DNA from: Prorocentrum cordatum
Lineage: Eukaryota > Sar > Dinophyceae > Prorocentrales > Prorocentraceae
DNA: 64,000 nucleotides
Assembly (NCBI GenBank): GCA_963575745.1
Contig: CAUYUJ010018059.1
Location: 757,501-821,500, forward strand
Reading direction: 5' to 3'
Shown: positions 11,075-21,539 of the stretch, one piece after another
How the letters are laid out: the number at the start of each line of letters is the position of its first letter
Position numbering within the stretch: position 1 is the stretch's first letter
Notes under the pieces: model-generated
Told to the model about the DNA's origin: nothing
The model's database searches: none
Seen by the model: only the letters and a program-made list of their open reading frames with translations
Position numbers and translations under genes: made by a program

Positions 11075-11860
11075 CTAGGCCATGCTGGTCTCTTCCTCCT
11101 CCTCCTCCTCCTCCTCCTCCTCCTCCTCCTCCTCCTCCTCCTCCTCCTCCTCCTCCTCCTCCTCCTCCTCCTGGTAATCGACCGCGCCCTCCTGGACGAA
11201 GCCGCCGCCCCGCTGAAGCTGCTCGCCGCCCTTCTCCGCGAAGGCCGAACAGTGGCCGTGGGCGTCGGAGCCCGCCTCGAAGAAGGTCTCGTCCACCTCG
11301 GCGCCGATCACGGCGATGCTGCTGCCTGGCAATTGGTTGAAGCCTTCGGGCGAGTATGGCCTGGCGGCGCTGTTGAGGGCCGTGAACGGGACGATCCGCT
11401 CGCCCTCCTCGCATTTCTGCTCGAGCTTTTCGCCGTGGCCCTGGGGCAGTAAGGGCTCCGCATCGCCTCTGAGCAGAATACGTGGCCGAGCCCGCCTTGC
11501 ACTGGCTGCAGCCTTGGGCAAAGGCGGCGGGCCATCCAAGCGCCCTCTCTCCGCACGGCGCCACTCCCTCATCGGCGCTCCCGCCTCTGGGCACCGCTGC
11601 GCGTGCCACGCAAAGTTGCGTTGCTTGCGCTGCCCACGGGGCTCGCGCTCCCCGCGGACCCGCGCGAGAATGACGGGTCGTCCGATGGCCTCACGGCGGA
11701 CAGCCTCGGCCTCCGCCTCGCCATCCGCGGCACCCACGAGCTGCTCCTTCAAGCTGTCGATGGTCTGGCGCGCGGCGGCCAGCTCGCGCGTCAGCCGTCT
11801 GACCAGGTTGTCAGTTGCCGCCTTAGCAGCAGCCGCTCCAGGCAGCATCTCCCGCGCCAT
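11075..11860 (-). CDS. Spliced-leader-tagged retrogene, coiled-coil protein of unknown function
   Basis: The first ATG downstream of the relic spliced leader (11915-11936) is at 11860-11858 and starts MAREMLPGAAAAKAATDNLV. The next 50 residues (RRLTRELAAARQTIDSLKEQ) form a good coiled coil. The frame is open for 261 codons to a stop at 11075-11077, without introns, as expected for a processed copy. Composition after about residue 70 becomes basic and Arg-rich, so the original frame may have been lost there by indel. Near the C-terminus a CTC array (11093-11172, plus strand) encodes about 26 consecutive Glu residues before TSMA and the stop. The N-terminal coiled coil is the only protein evidence; no family recognised. 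It may be a pseudogene. Confidence 0.45.
   Translation of the reverse strand: MAREMLPGAAAAKAATDNLVRRLTRELAAARQTIDSLKEQLVGAADGEAEAEAVRREAIGRPVILARVRGEREPRGQRKQRNFAWHAQRCPEAGAPMREWRRAERGRLDGPPPLPKAAASARRARPRILLRGDAEPLLPQGHGEKLEQKCEEGERIVPFTALNSAARPYSPEGFNQLPGSSIAVIGAEVDETFFEAGSDAHGHCSAFAEKGGEQLQRGGGFVQEGAVDYQEEEEEEEEEEEEEEEEEEEEEEEEEEETSMA
11093..11172. repeat. CTC/GAG microsatellite inside the retrogene frame
   Basis: About 26 nearly perfect triplets. On the minus strand they are in frame as poly-Glu at the C-terminus of the 11075-11860 reading frame. Confidence 0.95.
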
Positions 11861-11899
11861 CACGGATCCCGCGCGCCGAATGCGGGCGGAACACCAGGT

Positions 11900-11914
11900 T
11901 GTGAGCCAAAATAG
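11900..11914 (-). other. Truncated second relic of the dinoflagellate spliced leader
   Basis: On the minus strand it reads CTATTTTGGCTCACA and follows directly after the full relic at 11915-11936. It matches 12 of 15 positions of CCATTTTGGCTCAAG, the part of the leader downstream of its internal TAG. That is the form left when a retroposed, leader-bearing transcript is trans-spliced again at the AG inside the first leader. Confidence 0.65.
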
Positions 11915-11936
11915 TTTGAGCCACAATGGCTACGGA
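11915..11936 (-). other. Relic dinoflagellate spliced leader (DinoSL)
   Basis: The minus strand reads TCCGTAGCCATT, then GTGGCTCAAA. Against the 22-nt leader (D followed by CCGTAGCCATTTTGGCTCAA and G) 20 of 22 positions match. It is not followed by a GT donor, so it is not an SL RNA gene. It marks the 5' end of a retroposed mRNA running leftward. Confidence 0.8.
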
Positions 11937-12890
11937 GGAAGAGGAGGAGGGGGAGGCAGAGGAGGAGGAGGAGGAGGACGAGAAGGAGAAGGGAGGAGTC
12001 CGTTGCCAGTTCGGTTCAATGGGAAGTGGGGAGGGTTGGGATGTTCTTACCTGCGCACTTTCCGCGCCAGCGTGACGCGCGCTGGTGGCTACTTCTCCTG
12101 TGCTTACATGTCCTGCTGTGAACGTCAGTTGTTCTCGAGAGCTCACACAGATTCTACGCGAGCGCGGTATGACAGGCTCGGTTCGAGAGGAAGGTGTTTC
12201 CAAGCATGAAGATCGTGTTGGCCGCGCCAGAGCCCATCTCTGCACGCGCGGTGCTGACGACGAGGAGCTCGGCACCGAAGAACCCCAGAGTTCATGTATG
12301 CATCTCAGGTGTTTCAACCCGTGCTCAGTGGTGGCAGCGAGGGCAGTGGTGGTTCGAGGGCTACGCGCTACGCCGCTTATTCCTCCGTCTTTCCCTCATC
12401 CTCCTGATCATGAGATTTGGGAATATGCCGACAATACTCGCCACGAAGGCATGGTCGCCATCGGTTCGATCCAGTCCAGTGTTGTTGTCATTTGCAAGCT
12501 GGAGTGCCAACTCTCGCTTCCACCACTGCTCCCCCACCAAGGCCAAGATGTTCCATTACCCCCCTCCCCCCGTTTCTCCCACGCCCATCGCTGCAGCGCA
12601 GGAAACTCATGGCGCCGAGAAGGAAGCCACGAATGTGATACGTTGTCCCAGGAAGCCGCACTTGTGCCATGGCAGCTCTCTCTCCAATGCAGTCGACAGG
12701 CCCCTCGCGATCATCTCAGACCCAAGGAACTCAGGGGACCAGGTCAGCACCGAGGGGTGCGTCTTGGTTGCGGGCAGGACTCATCCAGATTAGTATGGTG
12801 GGGAGTCTTGGATTGCACCACTCTACAGCATGCATAATTGGGGGTCCAGAGGCAAGATAAGCTCCGCATTGCTCCACAGGTCAAGGGTGA
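11937..12890. other. Stretch without supportable gene
   Basis: A GGA-rich patch at 11937-12000, then moderate-GC sequence in which both strands have overlapping open frames of ordinary length and no recognisable domain. Confidence 0.4.
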
Positions 12891-12894
12891 GTTC

Positions 12895-13473
12895 TAAAGG
12901 CCAACCCAGAATGAGCTCCTCATCCTTATAGGCGTCTTCAACATTGGTGCCGCACCGCCACCCCTCGTCAGACTTGCTTCAGTTGTTGGCCCCTGGGGGG
13001 GGTATCTCACATGGCGAGCTACCCAGGGCGCTGTCTGGCGCGAGCTGTTCTCGAAGCTGGTGGAGATCCAGCCGATGGATCCGACTCGCGCGCGCGCTCC
13101 GAATGATGTGATGAGCATCATGGACCGCATCTTCACTTCTCTTACTGTCTGGGCAGTCGGGCAATTCAAGATGTGCGCAGCGACGAAAGGTCTCATTGAA
13201 ATCCTGCATCACCAGAAAATCCCAGACGCGCTGCCACTGAGGCTGATTTCCACCCGGCCCCCCCGAAGTCAAAAAAAGACAGGCCCATCAAGCGATATTT
13301 TCGACACCCCTGAGCACCAAAGGTCTGTTCAGGCGCACTTCGACTGCGGCGAGCTCGAGACGCACTCGCCGCCGATACGGCTTTGCATTTTAAGATGCCG
13401 GCGAAAGAGGGTGCTCGATTTGCTGGAAAGGCCCCCTTGGGGCAGACGTTGGATTCTCTCCTGGGACGGATGA
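12895..13473 (+). pseudogene. LINE endonuclease (APE-type) fragment
   Basis: One open frame keeps several landmarks of the C-terminal half of an APE-type LINE endonuclease. ELLILIGVFN at about 12913 matches the LL.GDFN strand, with the metal-site Asp replaced by Val. WRELFSKLVEIQPMDPTR matches the segment before the catalytic loop. MDRIFTS at about 13120 matches the DRI(F/Y)xS motif. KIPDALPL at about 13220 stands where SDHxPL is expected, so the catalytic Asp-His pair is lost. The upstream half of the domain is absent and the frame ends at 13473 in Arg-rich sequence. Two active-site changes show it is dead. The RT fragment at 14568-15010 has the same orientation and may come from the same insertion. 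Confidence 0.55.
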
Positions 13474-13958
13474 CCCCTTGCAGGTCTGCCAGGAGAGCGG
13501 CTTGGAGGCGGGTGCTGCTCCAGGCACTAAGGTTTTGGGGAGCAGAGCCTCTTGCTCAGCAGCATCTCCAGATTTGCACCACCTGCTCGACGCCCGGGAC
13601 GTCCGCGCAGGCGGATGGGCCGACATCTGAGCAGCTGTTCCAGTTTGCCACGCCACGTAATCTTCTCGCTCGGTCTGCCCAAGCGCTGCCTCTCACGCGC
13701 CATGGAAGGGCCCGCCCAGCCCGCCGCGGCCGGTCTGCGGACCGCTCTGTCCGTCTGTCTTCGAGGCACTCTCTCACCCAGCTTCGGATGCAACTCCTGG
13801 GAGGTCAAATTCTGATTTTGCCCTGGTCCGATGTCCCGCTTAATCCCGCTTAGTCCCGCTTAATCCGAGGCCCACTCCAGCCTAACAGCTCCCGAATGGG
13901 GCTGCATCCTCCTTCTTCTTTCCGACGAAAACCTCCCAGCAGTTGCTTCCTGACCCAG

Positions 13959-14132
13959 CCTGCCGCGCTCGCTGACCTGGCCGACCCCCTCGAGGAGCAG
14001 TGCCGCCTCGGCAAGCCCCCGCCGGGTGCCCTACAGGGGCTTCGCCGTCGGCCCCGTCGTCTGCAGAAGCGCGCTGGGCTTTGGGCCCCGTCGACCGCGG
14101 GCCCCACGTTCGAGCCGTCCGGCAAGATTCAG
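13959..14132 (+). CDS. Candidate penultimate exon split from its 3' end by an introner-like element
   Basis: Begins after a pyrimidine-rich stretch ending CAG at 13956-13958 and reads PAALADLADPLEEQCRLGKP through to PTFEPSGKIQ. The last codon, CAG (Gln), is directly before the family-2 element. Joining to 14279 keeps phase 0 and gives KIQ then GPFKDMSPHAGPFDAATAIR. Composition on both sides is protein-like. No domain is recognised and the upstream exons were not found; the frame could also start at the ATG at 13896. Confidence 0.45.
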
Positions 14133-14278
14133 GAGGGAGAAATTACCACAGACGCAATGACTCGTCGATTCCCCCGAAAATATGGGAAAACACGGGAAGT
14201 GGGGGGAAGACAAAAACCCAGAACATATGGGCACGATTGGGATCTTGTTATTTGTGTCTAATTGTTTGTGTGTCCCAG
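14133..14278 (+). mobile_element. Introner-like element, family 2, copy 2
   Basis: Aligns over its whole length with 3551-3700 and 37942-38088. Preceded by CAG, begins GAGGGAGAAAT, contains ACAGACGCAATGA and AAATATGGGAAAACA, and ends TTGTGTGTCCCAG. Read as an intron (GA donor, AG acceptor) of 146 bp it leaves an open, protein-like frame across the junction, which is the best support that this family is spliced. Confidence 0.7.
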
Positions 14279-14353
14279 GGCCCCTTCAAAGATATGTCGC
14301 CGCACGCTGGCCCTTTCGACGCAGCGACGGCCATTCGGCAGGCGTCAGAGTGA
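14279..14353 (+). CDS. Candidate terminal exon right of introner-like element
   Basis: Phase 0 continuation of 13959-14132: GPFKDMSPHAGPFDAATAIR then QASE and a TGA at 14351-14353. It is short and unrecognised; support comes from the open in-frame junction across the element. Confidence 0.45.
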   Translation, partial: GPFKDMSPHAGPFDAATAIRQASE

Positions 14354-14567
14354 AGTGTTGCATGCGAAGTGCACGCCTGGCGACGAAGCGAGAGCTGACG
14401 GAGGTTCAGGAAACACCTCGTCCTCGGTGACGTCCCGCGGCCGACTGGCTCTTGGAAGGTTAGCGGGCACTCGGCGCATTCAATCACCCGCTTGGACCGC
14501 ACATTTCGAAAGGAGAAGAGGAACGGGACCTGGAAGGAGGAGGGTGCATTAGGGAATTTGGGCAGCC

Positions 14568-15010
14568 TTGGCTTCAGAAGACCGACAGCAAGAGCATTAC
14601 AGCGCTTGGGCGTCGATGACCAACAGTCGTCAGAAAGGGGCTCACCCGAGGCCGCCTATTCGGGATAAACTAGCCGAGCTAGACGCCATCGCCAAAAGCT
14701 ACTCAGTGTTCCCCTCTGTTGGCACTGACATACCGCTGGTCGTTGCTTTCGACGTCGCGCAGGCGTTATCGTCGGTATCGCATCGCTGGATGCACTTGGT
14801 TCTATCTGCTCTCTCACAGCCATTGACCCTCTTCGGGCACACCGAGACACTGTACCATGGAGTGGCATGTTTCTCGAAGTTTGGCGGCATTCTCATGCGG
14901 GGGGCCATCCAGGGCTGCCCAGCCTTCGGGACCTTGTTTGCAGTAAGCATGGAGCCGTTTGTCGCCGACCTCTCGGAGCAGCAATGTTGGACTGGGTCTT
15001 TCAGGGAAGT
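14568..15010 (+). pseudogene. LINE reverse transcriptase fragment
   Basis: The frame carries RT motif A as VVAFDVAQALSSVSHRWMHL (catalytic Asp codon at 14751) and motif B as RGAIQGCPAFGTLF, followed by AVSMEPFV. This is the order and spacing seen in LINE RTs, where FD...AF.SVSH is followed by RGV.QGCP.SGTLF. The sequence expected to give motif C (ADD) downstream of 15000 is not present in any frame, and coding character passes to a different frame there (NVHIPRALSRRC). The thumb and C-terminal domains are missing. It is therefore a truncated, inactive copy. It may belong with the endonuclease relic at 12895-13473, with a host exon pair and an introner lying between them. Confidence 0.6.
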
Positions 15011-15221
15011 GGAGGCACTGATCCTTCGAATTTGCCAGCGTTGGCCCTATCGGATGCCGTGTCGGCGAACGTGCACATTCCTCGCGCGTTGTCACGGCGA
15101 TGCCGCACATCGCCCAAGCCGTACAGGCACCGCCAGAGCTTCCGAGGCACGGGGCCGCCATGTTATCCCGAATATCTCACATGCCCCTGCTGTGGTTTAT
15201 CTCACAGCGCTTGGTATAGAT

Positions 15222-15419
15222 TCGGCGGCGAGCGATGGGGGGAAGTGGGAAGGAGAAGGCCTTCTCAAAAGGTGGCGGGACTTCTCAGAAGCCCTCGCGC
15301 CTTCTGAGAAGTTGTTTGTGTCTTCGGGAAGGCTTAGAAAACTTCTCAGAAGGCCGGGGGACTTCTGAGCCTTCCGAGAAGCCCCGCCCCTTCTCACTTC
15401 CCCCCCTCGCTCGCCGCCA
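15222..15419. mobile_element. Foldback/MITE-like element, TTCTGAGAAG family, copy III
   Basis: Terminal inverted repeats GGCGGCGAGCG and CGCTCGCCGCC, flanked by a perfect 6-bp target duplication ATAGAT (15216-15221 and 15420-15425). Internally several CTTCTCAGAAG palindromes alternate in orientation. This is the cleanest insertion of the family in the window. Confidence 0.8.
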
Positions 15420-15425
15420 ATAGAT

Positions 15426-15814
15426 GGCAGGAGTGGGGTGGGCCCATGATCAAGCCTCCCCCTCCTGTCATACGCATGGCGGCGTGCACCCGATCGGCGA
15501 TCTGTGCTTTTGAACGGCGAGACTCGTTGGAGGAGCTCCGGCGAGCTCCTGTCCGGCATCGACCTCGGGCACCAGTGGTCAGAAGAGATCAGTTGAGACT
15601 CTTCACTGGAAGACTTCTGTTCTTTGTCAGCATATGCCCAGTGTTTCGGAATGTTCGCATATTCCTGACAAGTTCCGTACTGTCGTTCGGCCGTCTTTGT
15701 TGGAAATTCTAGACGCTTCGAGTAACCCCACCAGCCCATCCAGAAACGATGCCCAGAGGAAGTGCCTCGATCAGGGAAGTGAGCAGCACACAGAGGAAGG
15801 GTCCCCCAGTGGAG
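15426..15814. other. Stretch without supportable gene
   Basis: Ordinary-composition sequence between the foldback element and the minisatellite. Positions 15712-15752 (TCTAGACGCTTCGAGTAACC, then CCCATCCAGAAACGATGCC) match 43265-43308, a dispersed-repeat fragment. No gene seen. Confidence 0.45.
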
Positions 15815-16510
15815 GCCTCTTGGAGCGTCTTGGGGGCCTCTTGGCGGTCCCGGACGCCTCTTAGAGCGTCCTGGGTGCCTCGGAGAGCTTCTTGGGGCCT
15901 CTTGGGGGTCTCTTGGGGGCCTCTTGGAGGCCCTCTTGAAGCGCTCTTGGGAGCCTTGGGGGCGCTCTTGGAGCCCTCTTGGGCCATCTTGGAGTCATCG
16001 TGAAGCCTCGGATGGCCATCGGAAGAGAAAAGGAGAGAAAGCCCCAAACATAGATGTTCCTAAGGTTTTGGAAGGATGTTGGCCTCTTCGGGGCCTCCTG
16101 GGGGAGCTCTTTGGCCACTTGGGTCCGTCTTGAAGCGGTCTTGGGGCCTCTTGGAGCATCGTGGGAGCCATCTTGAGGCATCTTGGGATATCTTGAGCCA
16201 TCTTAGAGGTCATCGTGGGCTCTCCCAGGCGCTCTTGGAGTCATCTGAAGAAGCAGTGCCCCCCCCCAGAAGGCCCAAATGTGGCCAACACCATGGTCAA
16301 ATCAATGATATTGGCAGTCTCTCCGAGGCCTCTTGGAGCGTCTTGGGTGCCTCTTGGGGCCTCTTGAGGGTCTCTTGGGAGCCTCTTGGGGGCTTCTTGG
16401 GGGCCTCTTGGGGGCTTCTTGGGGCCACATGGGGCCATCTTGGGGCCATCTCGGGGCCTCTTGGGGCCTCCTGGGCGCCTCTTGGGGCCATCTTGTAGGA
16501 GATCGATCAC
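15815..16510. repeat. Degenerate GGCCTCTTGGGG minisatellite
   Basis: Two blocks (about 15815-16015 and 16075-16500) of diverged 11-12-bp units, GGCCTCTTGGGG and GCCATCTTGGAG, separated by unique sequence at 16016-16075. The same unit, on the other strand and more diverged, forms 48690-48995. Confidence 0.85.
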
Positions 16511-16684
16511 AGGAGGGGGGACTCAATTAGCCCCCCCCCCTCAGGAGGCCCAAAATGGGGCCAGCACCCTAGTAAAACAAATGATGTTGGCTTCCTCGCC
16601 GAGGCCGTTTTGGCTGCTCCAACGCGTCGGGGAACACCCCGTCGAGGTCCAGGGGAGGGGGTAGGGGGAGGGATCAAGAGTCCC

Positions 16685-17333
16685 CCTCCCCGCCCGCAAG
16701 CCGTCTCGCTCACTCCCACCCGCCCTCCCAACACATATGTAGCACCCGAGCTTGGCCCGAGCCGCAGCATATTCAGCAGTCGTCTTTGGATGGGCAGCTA
16801 CTGGGGGCGAATCCGCCGCCGCCGCCGCCGCCTGCCGCCCGCGGCCCCCGCCGCCGCGCCGCCGCCGCCGCCGCCCGCCGCCGCTGTCCGTCGCCGCCGC
16901 CGCGCGCCGCCCGCCGCCGCCGTCCGCAACCGCCGCCCCGCGCCGCCCCCGCCGCCGCGCGCCGCCGCCGCCGCCGCCGCCGTCGCCCCCGCTGCAGGAT
17001 CGCCGCCCCCGCAGCCGTTGCCGCCGCAGCCGCCGCCCGCTGCCGCCGCCGCCGCCGCCGCCCCCGCCGCCGCCGCCGCCGCCGCCGCCACCGCCGCAGC
17101 CGCCGCCGCTGCCCCCGCCGCAGCCGCCGCCGCCAAGTGTACTCTGTTTTTTTTTGACAGGGGGGGGGGGAGTCCGCGTCGGGTTCGCTGCGGATGCTCC
17201 GAATTTATAGGCAGAGTGTGTTTTGTATTGTTTTTTGTGCAAGGGATGGTGGGGGAGGGGCCGCATTGACCCTGGTTGGCTCCCAGTCGCCTGGGTGAGG
17301 GGGTGTAGATTAATAGGGAACAGTGATCGAGAC
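16685..17333. repeat. 650-bp compound repeat unit with GCC array, copy 1
   Basis: Order: a head block (CCCGCCCGCAAGCC to TTTGGATGGGCAGCTA, 16685-16800), an impure GCC array (16812-17135), and a tail containing TTTTTTGACAGG, GGGATGGTGGGG, AGTCGCCTGGG and AATAGGGAACAGTGAT (17140-17333). The same order repeats at 17335-17884, and without GCC at 44061-44840. Strings of Ala, Arg and Pro in its open frames come from the GCC array. Confidence 0.8.
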
Positions 17334-17334
17334 G

Positions 17335-17884
17335 CCCTCCCCGCCCGCAAGCCGCCTCGCTCACTCCCACCCGCCCTCCAAACACATACGTCGCACCCGA
17401 GTCTGGCCCGAACCTCAGCATATTCAGCAGTCGTCTTTGGATGGGCAGCTAATGGGGGGCCAAGCCGCCGCCGCCGCCGCCGCCCCCGCTGCCAAATCGC
17501 CGCCGCCTCAGCCGCTGCCGCCGCAGCCGCCGCCGCCACCGCCACCGCTGCCGCCGCCGGCACCGCCGCCGCCGCCGCAGCCGCCGCCGCCGCCGCCGCC
17601 GCCGCCCCCCCGCCGCCGCCGCCACCGCCGCCGCCGCCGCTGCCGCCGCAGCCGCCGCCGCCGCAGCCGCCGCCGCCGCCGCCAAGTGTACTCTGTGTTT
17701 TTTTTCGGGGGGGACAGGGATGGAAAGGAGAGGCCGCATCGGGTTAGCTGCGCATGCTCCGAATTTGGAGGCAGAGTGTGTTGTATGGTTCGTTTACAAT
17801 GGATGGTGGGGGGTGCCCTCATGGTTCCTGGTTGGCTACCAGTCGCCTGGGGGAGGGAGTGTTTATTAATAGGGAGCAGTGATA
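17335..17884. repeat. 650-bp compound repeat unit with GCC array, copy 2
   Basis: Tandem copy of 16685-17333: head 17335-17452, GCC array 17465-17685, tail to 17884. The tail is followed by GAAGGTGAAGAAGGAGGGG and CGCCCAAAAGGGCTGG, which also follow the tail near 44850-44910. Confidence 0.8.
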
Positions 17885-17959
17885 AACCCCTCCCCGAAGG
17901 TGAAGAAGGAGGGGTAAAAGAGGAAACACCCTAGACCACCTACGCCCAAAAGGGCTGGT

Positions 17960-18780
17960 GGGAATTGTGCGTTCCATGACCGTCACCTTCTGAGTTCCCT
18001 CATTGAGCCCTGCCTGGAAGTCCAGGGAGTGTTCACGTAGAAGAGTTCTGAGGCCATGTATCCGAAAGATCTCGGCACCCTCTTCAGTAAACAATTCGTT
18101 GAGTTCCTTTCTTGCGCGGACTGGGCTGAAGTCCCGGCTGCCCTTGGCTCCCTGCCCGTTGGTCTCTCATCGGTTTCGGCGTGGACCCTTTTCTAAAAAC
18201 GGGCTTACGCAGCGCAGGGTCCAATAGTCTGAAAGTTTGCTCTACGCGTGTGGCTGTCCATCCGAAATCGGTGGTGATGATGCCTTTGCTCATGACTGGT
18301 GCTGCCATGTTTCCAGATCTCTTTTGGAGGCTGTAGTTGGCCCCTCTCGCGCCTCTCCCCCTGGACAGGTTCGGGGACTTTGTAGCTTTCGGACAGATCC
18401 TTGGGACTACCAGCGTGTGCGAAAAGATTGCATGACGAGCTCAGAGCTAAGTCGATCCGTCTCGGTGGCAGACAACTGGAGCTATGTGAGGCTCGAGGCT
18501 TCCTGCCCACGGTCCGCCAGCAGCTCCTGTGGTAGGAGCGGCTCGGGTACCCGCGTTCTCTCGGCCATGCGGCAGGAGGCGGAGGAGGAGGAGGAGGAGG
18601 AGGAGGAGGAGGAGGAAGGGGACGGAGTGGGACAAGCTAGGCGTGGTCGCGCCACATCTGAGATCCGATCCATCCTACCCATCAATTCATATTGGGTCGA
18701 TTTCTTCTCGATCCGCCGACGGTTATCATAGCGGACCTGATGCCTTCAAAAGGGCCCCATCGCATTATGTTCAGTAAGAC
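17960..18780. other. Stretch without supportable gene
   Basis: Contains a short GGA array at 18577-18618. Minus-strand frames around 18084-18510 have no domain or splice support. Confidence 0.4.
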
Positions 18781-19163
18781 AGGGGATGTGTGTATGCTGG
18801 AGGAGGATGAGGAGGTGGAGGATGAGCAAGAGGATGAGCAGGAGGAAGAATATGAGGAAGGAGGGAGACAAAAAAGAGATTTCAGAGGACTCATCTGAGT
18901 GCGTGCGTGGGTGTGTCGGGCCTTGAGATACCACTCCTGCTTTCGATATGCCGACTTGTTTGCGTGATCCTCCAAGTGCCCTCTCAGCACGCCTTTCGCC
19001 ACCCCCCTTCGGTATCCCTCTCCCTGCATTCTCCCTGCTTCGTCCATCCCTGCCCGCTCCCTGCCCCCTCCCTGCCTCCCCATGCCGGTTTGACCAAGCT
19101 TGTCTGCCGCTTCTTCCCCCACCCCCTCAGTTCCTCCCGCCCGGCTCCCGCCCACCCGACCAG

Positions 19164-19242
19164 GGGAAGCTTCAACCAGGTGGAGATCCAGATAGGCAAG
19201 GACAAGTCCATCACGCCTGGAGTTTATGAAGTGCTCAAAAGC
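19164..19242 (+). CDS. Weak candidate exon, unknown protein
   Basis: After a C-rich stretch ending CCAG at 19160-19163 the frame reads GSFNQVEIQIGKDKSITPGV then YEVLKS, a composition unlike the low-complexity flanks. No good donor is evident; AAAAG then GCATGC near 19220 could be one. No family recognised. Confidence 0.25.
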
Positions 19243-19479
19243 ATGCGGGTGGTGGGTCTCCGAAGTTGCCCCGACCTCCCACCCCGCGACCCCAAAGCAA
19301 TGGAAGCATTTATCCGGCTGCCTGCGGCAAACCCCACCAACATCGTTGCAGCATCGATACTCGTGCAAGGTTATTCGTCGAGGCATGTATTCTGAGATGA
19401 TTTCCTCGCAATTCATGGCGCCGGGTCGATATGTAATCGCTGGGTTCACTGATGATCCATCGAGGTTCTGACGAGAATT

Positions 19480-21530
19480 CTCCCGAACGGGCTCGGCGGA
19501 ACCATCGTGGACTGTATCGCGAGGGAGTCAGCGCTGCGATGATGTACACGTTGTCCATTTCTAAGTATTCTGAAGTTCTTTGATTTTTTGGGGGCCGAGA
19601 TCCTTTCATTTCTACTTGTTCTGTCCTGGGCCTCTTCCTGGCCACTAGGGGGCCAGGAACAATTAGAAACGAGCACAATTAGAAATATGCACGATCAGAA
19701 ATGAACGACGTGTAGCGTGTCTTGGCTGCGACGTTACTTGGTTGTTGTGCTGCATCTTGGAGAGGGGTCGTGAAGGCATGTGGAAGGCCGTCTTGGGAGC
19801 CTCTCGGGAGCTCTTGGGGCTACCTCGAGGGTCTACGGGGAGCTTCCCGACGGTTGCTTGGGAAGCCAGCTCGGGGCCTCGGGGCCGCCCTGCGCTCGAC
19901 GGTCGACAAACGCGGGGCCGTCTGGGCGGGTCGGCACACCGCTTCCAGGACGTGGCAGTGCTGGCCGCGTGCGGCGAGCCGCCTCTTGATGCACGTCGCC
20001 CTCCAGAGCGGAGCTCACCCGGACGAAGACTCTTGGCGCGCGGGCGTGCGCTCCACCTGGACCGAAGAGCGGGGGAACGGCTGTAGGGGAAGAAGCTGTG
20101 GTTGTATGTTTGCCGAGGGTTGGGGGGTGCTGGAACCTAAGCGCGCGAAGCGCGCGCGTGGTTCTTGTCCTCGTCCTCCTCCACCTCCTCCTCCATCTTG
20201 TGCTCATCTGGTTCATCCGTCTGTGTTCCCGCTACTCCTACGCACAATCTTTCTCAGAACCGTGTTCGCATGCCAGCGTATACTCCAACTCCCCTTCCTG
20301 TATAATATTGCACCTACTCCGAGCAGCACCACGCCCTTGCTGCAACATATTCTCGTGGTCCTACTGTTGTTCCTACTGCCGCTCCTACCGCTGCGCGTAC
20401 TCGTACTCCTTCTCGTCTTCCTGCTTCTCACTGCCTTCTCCCGATATATCCATTTGCTTGCGTCAAAAATCCCGGACCGTGCTGGCGAAACACTCTGCAT
20501 GGCGACCCGTCGAACACCGCCCGGAAGGCCGTCACATGGAACACCTTTCGTGTCCATGTCTTGTGGGGGCTTCAAGTTTGGGCCAAGAGTCAAGTCCGTA
20601 TGCGTTTGGGCTTAAGAGTCACGCCCAGGCGTATCCCACAGAAGCGGCTTCAGCTCCAGGAAGCGATCGTGTTCGGCAAAATGATGCCAGACGAGCATTC
20701 GCGCCGCATAAGTTTAAATGCTGTCGCGGTCGTTGCCATGGTCTGGCGGGTGCACGCTTCTTTACCGCGATGGCGCTCAGCTTTCCACTCGCTTAATTAT
20801 GCGATCCGACGGGCCCTCTGCATGACACCACCGTACTCGTTGGGTCGGCGTTTGAAGGGTGTATGGCGGACAAGCAAATTCAAGAGCAATTTGCCTGGGT
20901 GTGCCCGAGGTCTGTTTTCGCAACTTCATGCTTCGACTCTGTTCAACTAATGCAGAACGAAGCGTCCCAGGTTTCGCACTGCGTAAACTTAGCAATTGCA
21001 AGTTTATTAATTGTCTGCGCAGTGATGCCGCAGTGGATGACCCCAACCGTCTTCTTGGCGTTCCACTTCTTTGCGTATGGTGCCATTATCTTTCCTGTAA
21101 TCTTTGCCAGGTCCAGAATGGACTTCTTAAGTGCGAACCACACAAGAATGAGCTTTCGTGTCATGTTGAGCCTAACACATGCGAGGCCCAGTGTTTCTTT
21201 GTTCTTGGGCACTGTGTACGGTACAGCTGTTTCGCCGTGGTATGACCCTGTTGACGTACGTCAGGAGTCCTTTGTATCGCTGTGGGCGAGCCTCTCAGCA
21301 GCCGTTGTCGCATTTGCCCGCGATGCTGAGTTTTTGGCAACTCGAGGCGGAGGCATCGCGAAATGTCGAGTCCACAGCGGACGTGTTCCGGTCGAGCATG
21401 CGCGATGCAGTGGTGCATTTGTCGAAGGATCGTTTCTCCCTCAAGGCCATGCGGGCGCTTTGCCGCATTACTTCTAAGGCAGTCCATCGATATGAATTCG
21501 GGCGTCCATTTTGTAAGTCTAGTTTTCGAC
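19480..21530. other. Long stretch without supportable gene
   Basis: 19785-19880 holds a few GGGAGCTCTTGGGG-like minisatellite units. Moderately AT-richer sequence at 20900-21200 is open on both strands but without a domain. Nothing further supportable. Confidence 0.4.
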
Positions 21531-21539
21531 ACTGCCGAG

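Noticed and set aside
12458-12475. B-box-like GGTTCGATCC
   Set aside because: The flanking bases do not pair as a T-arm and no A box precedes it.
20859-21480. Possible membrane protein in AT-richer sequence
   Set aside because: Both strands are open and hydrophobic here; neither has a domain, and frame openness is not beyond chance.
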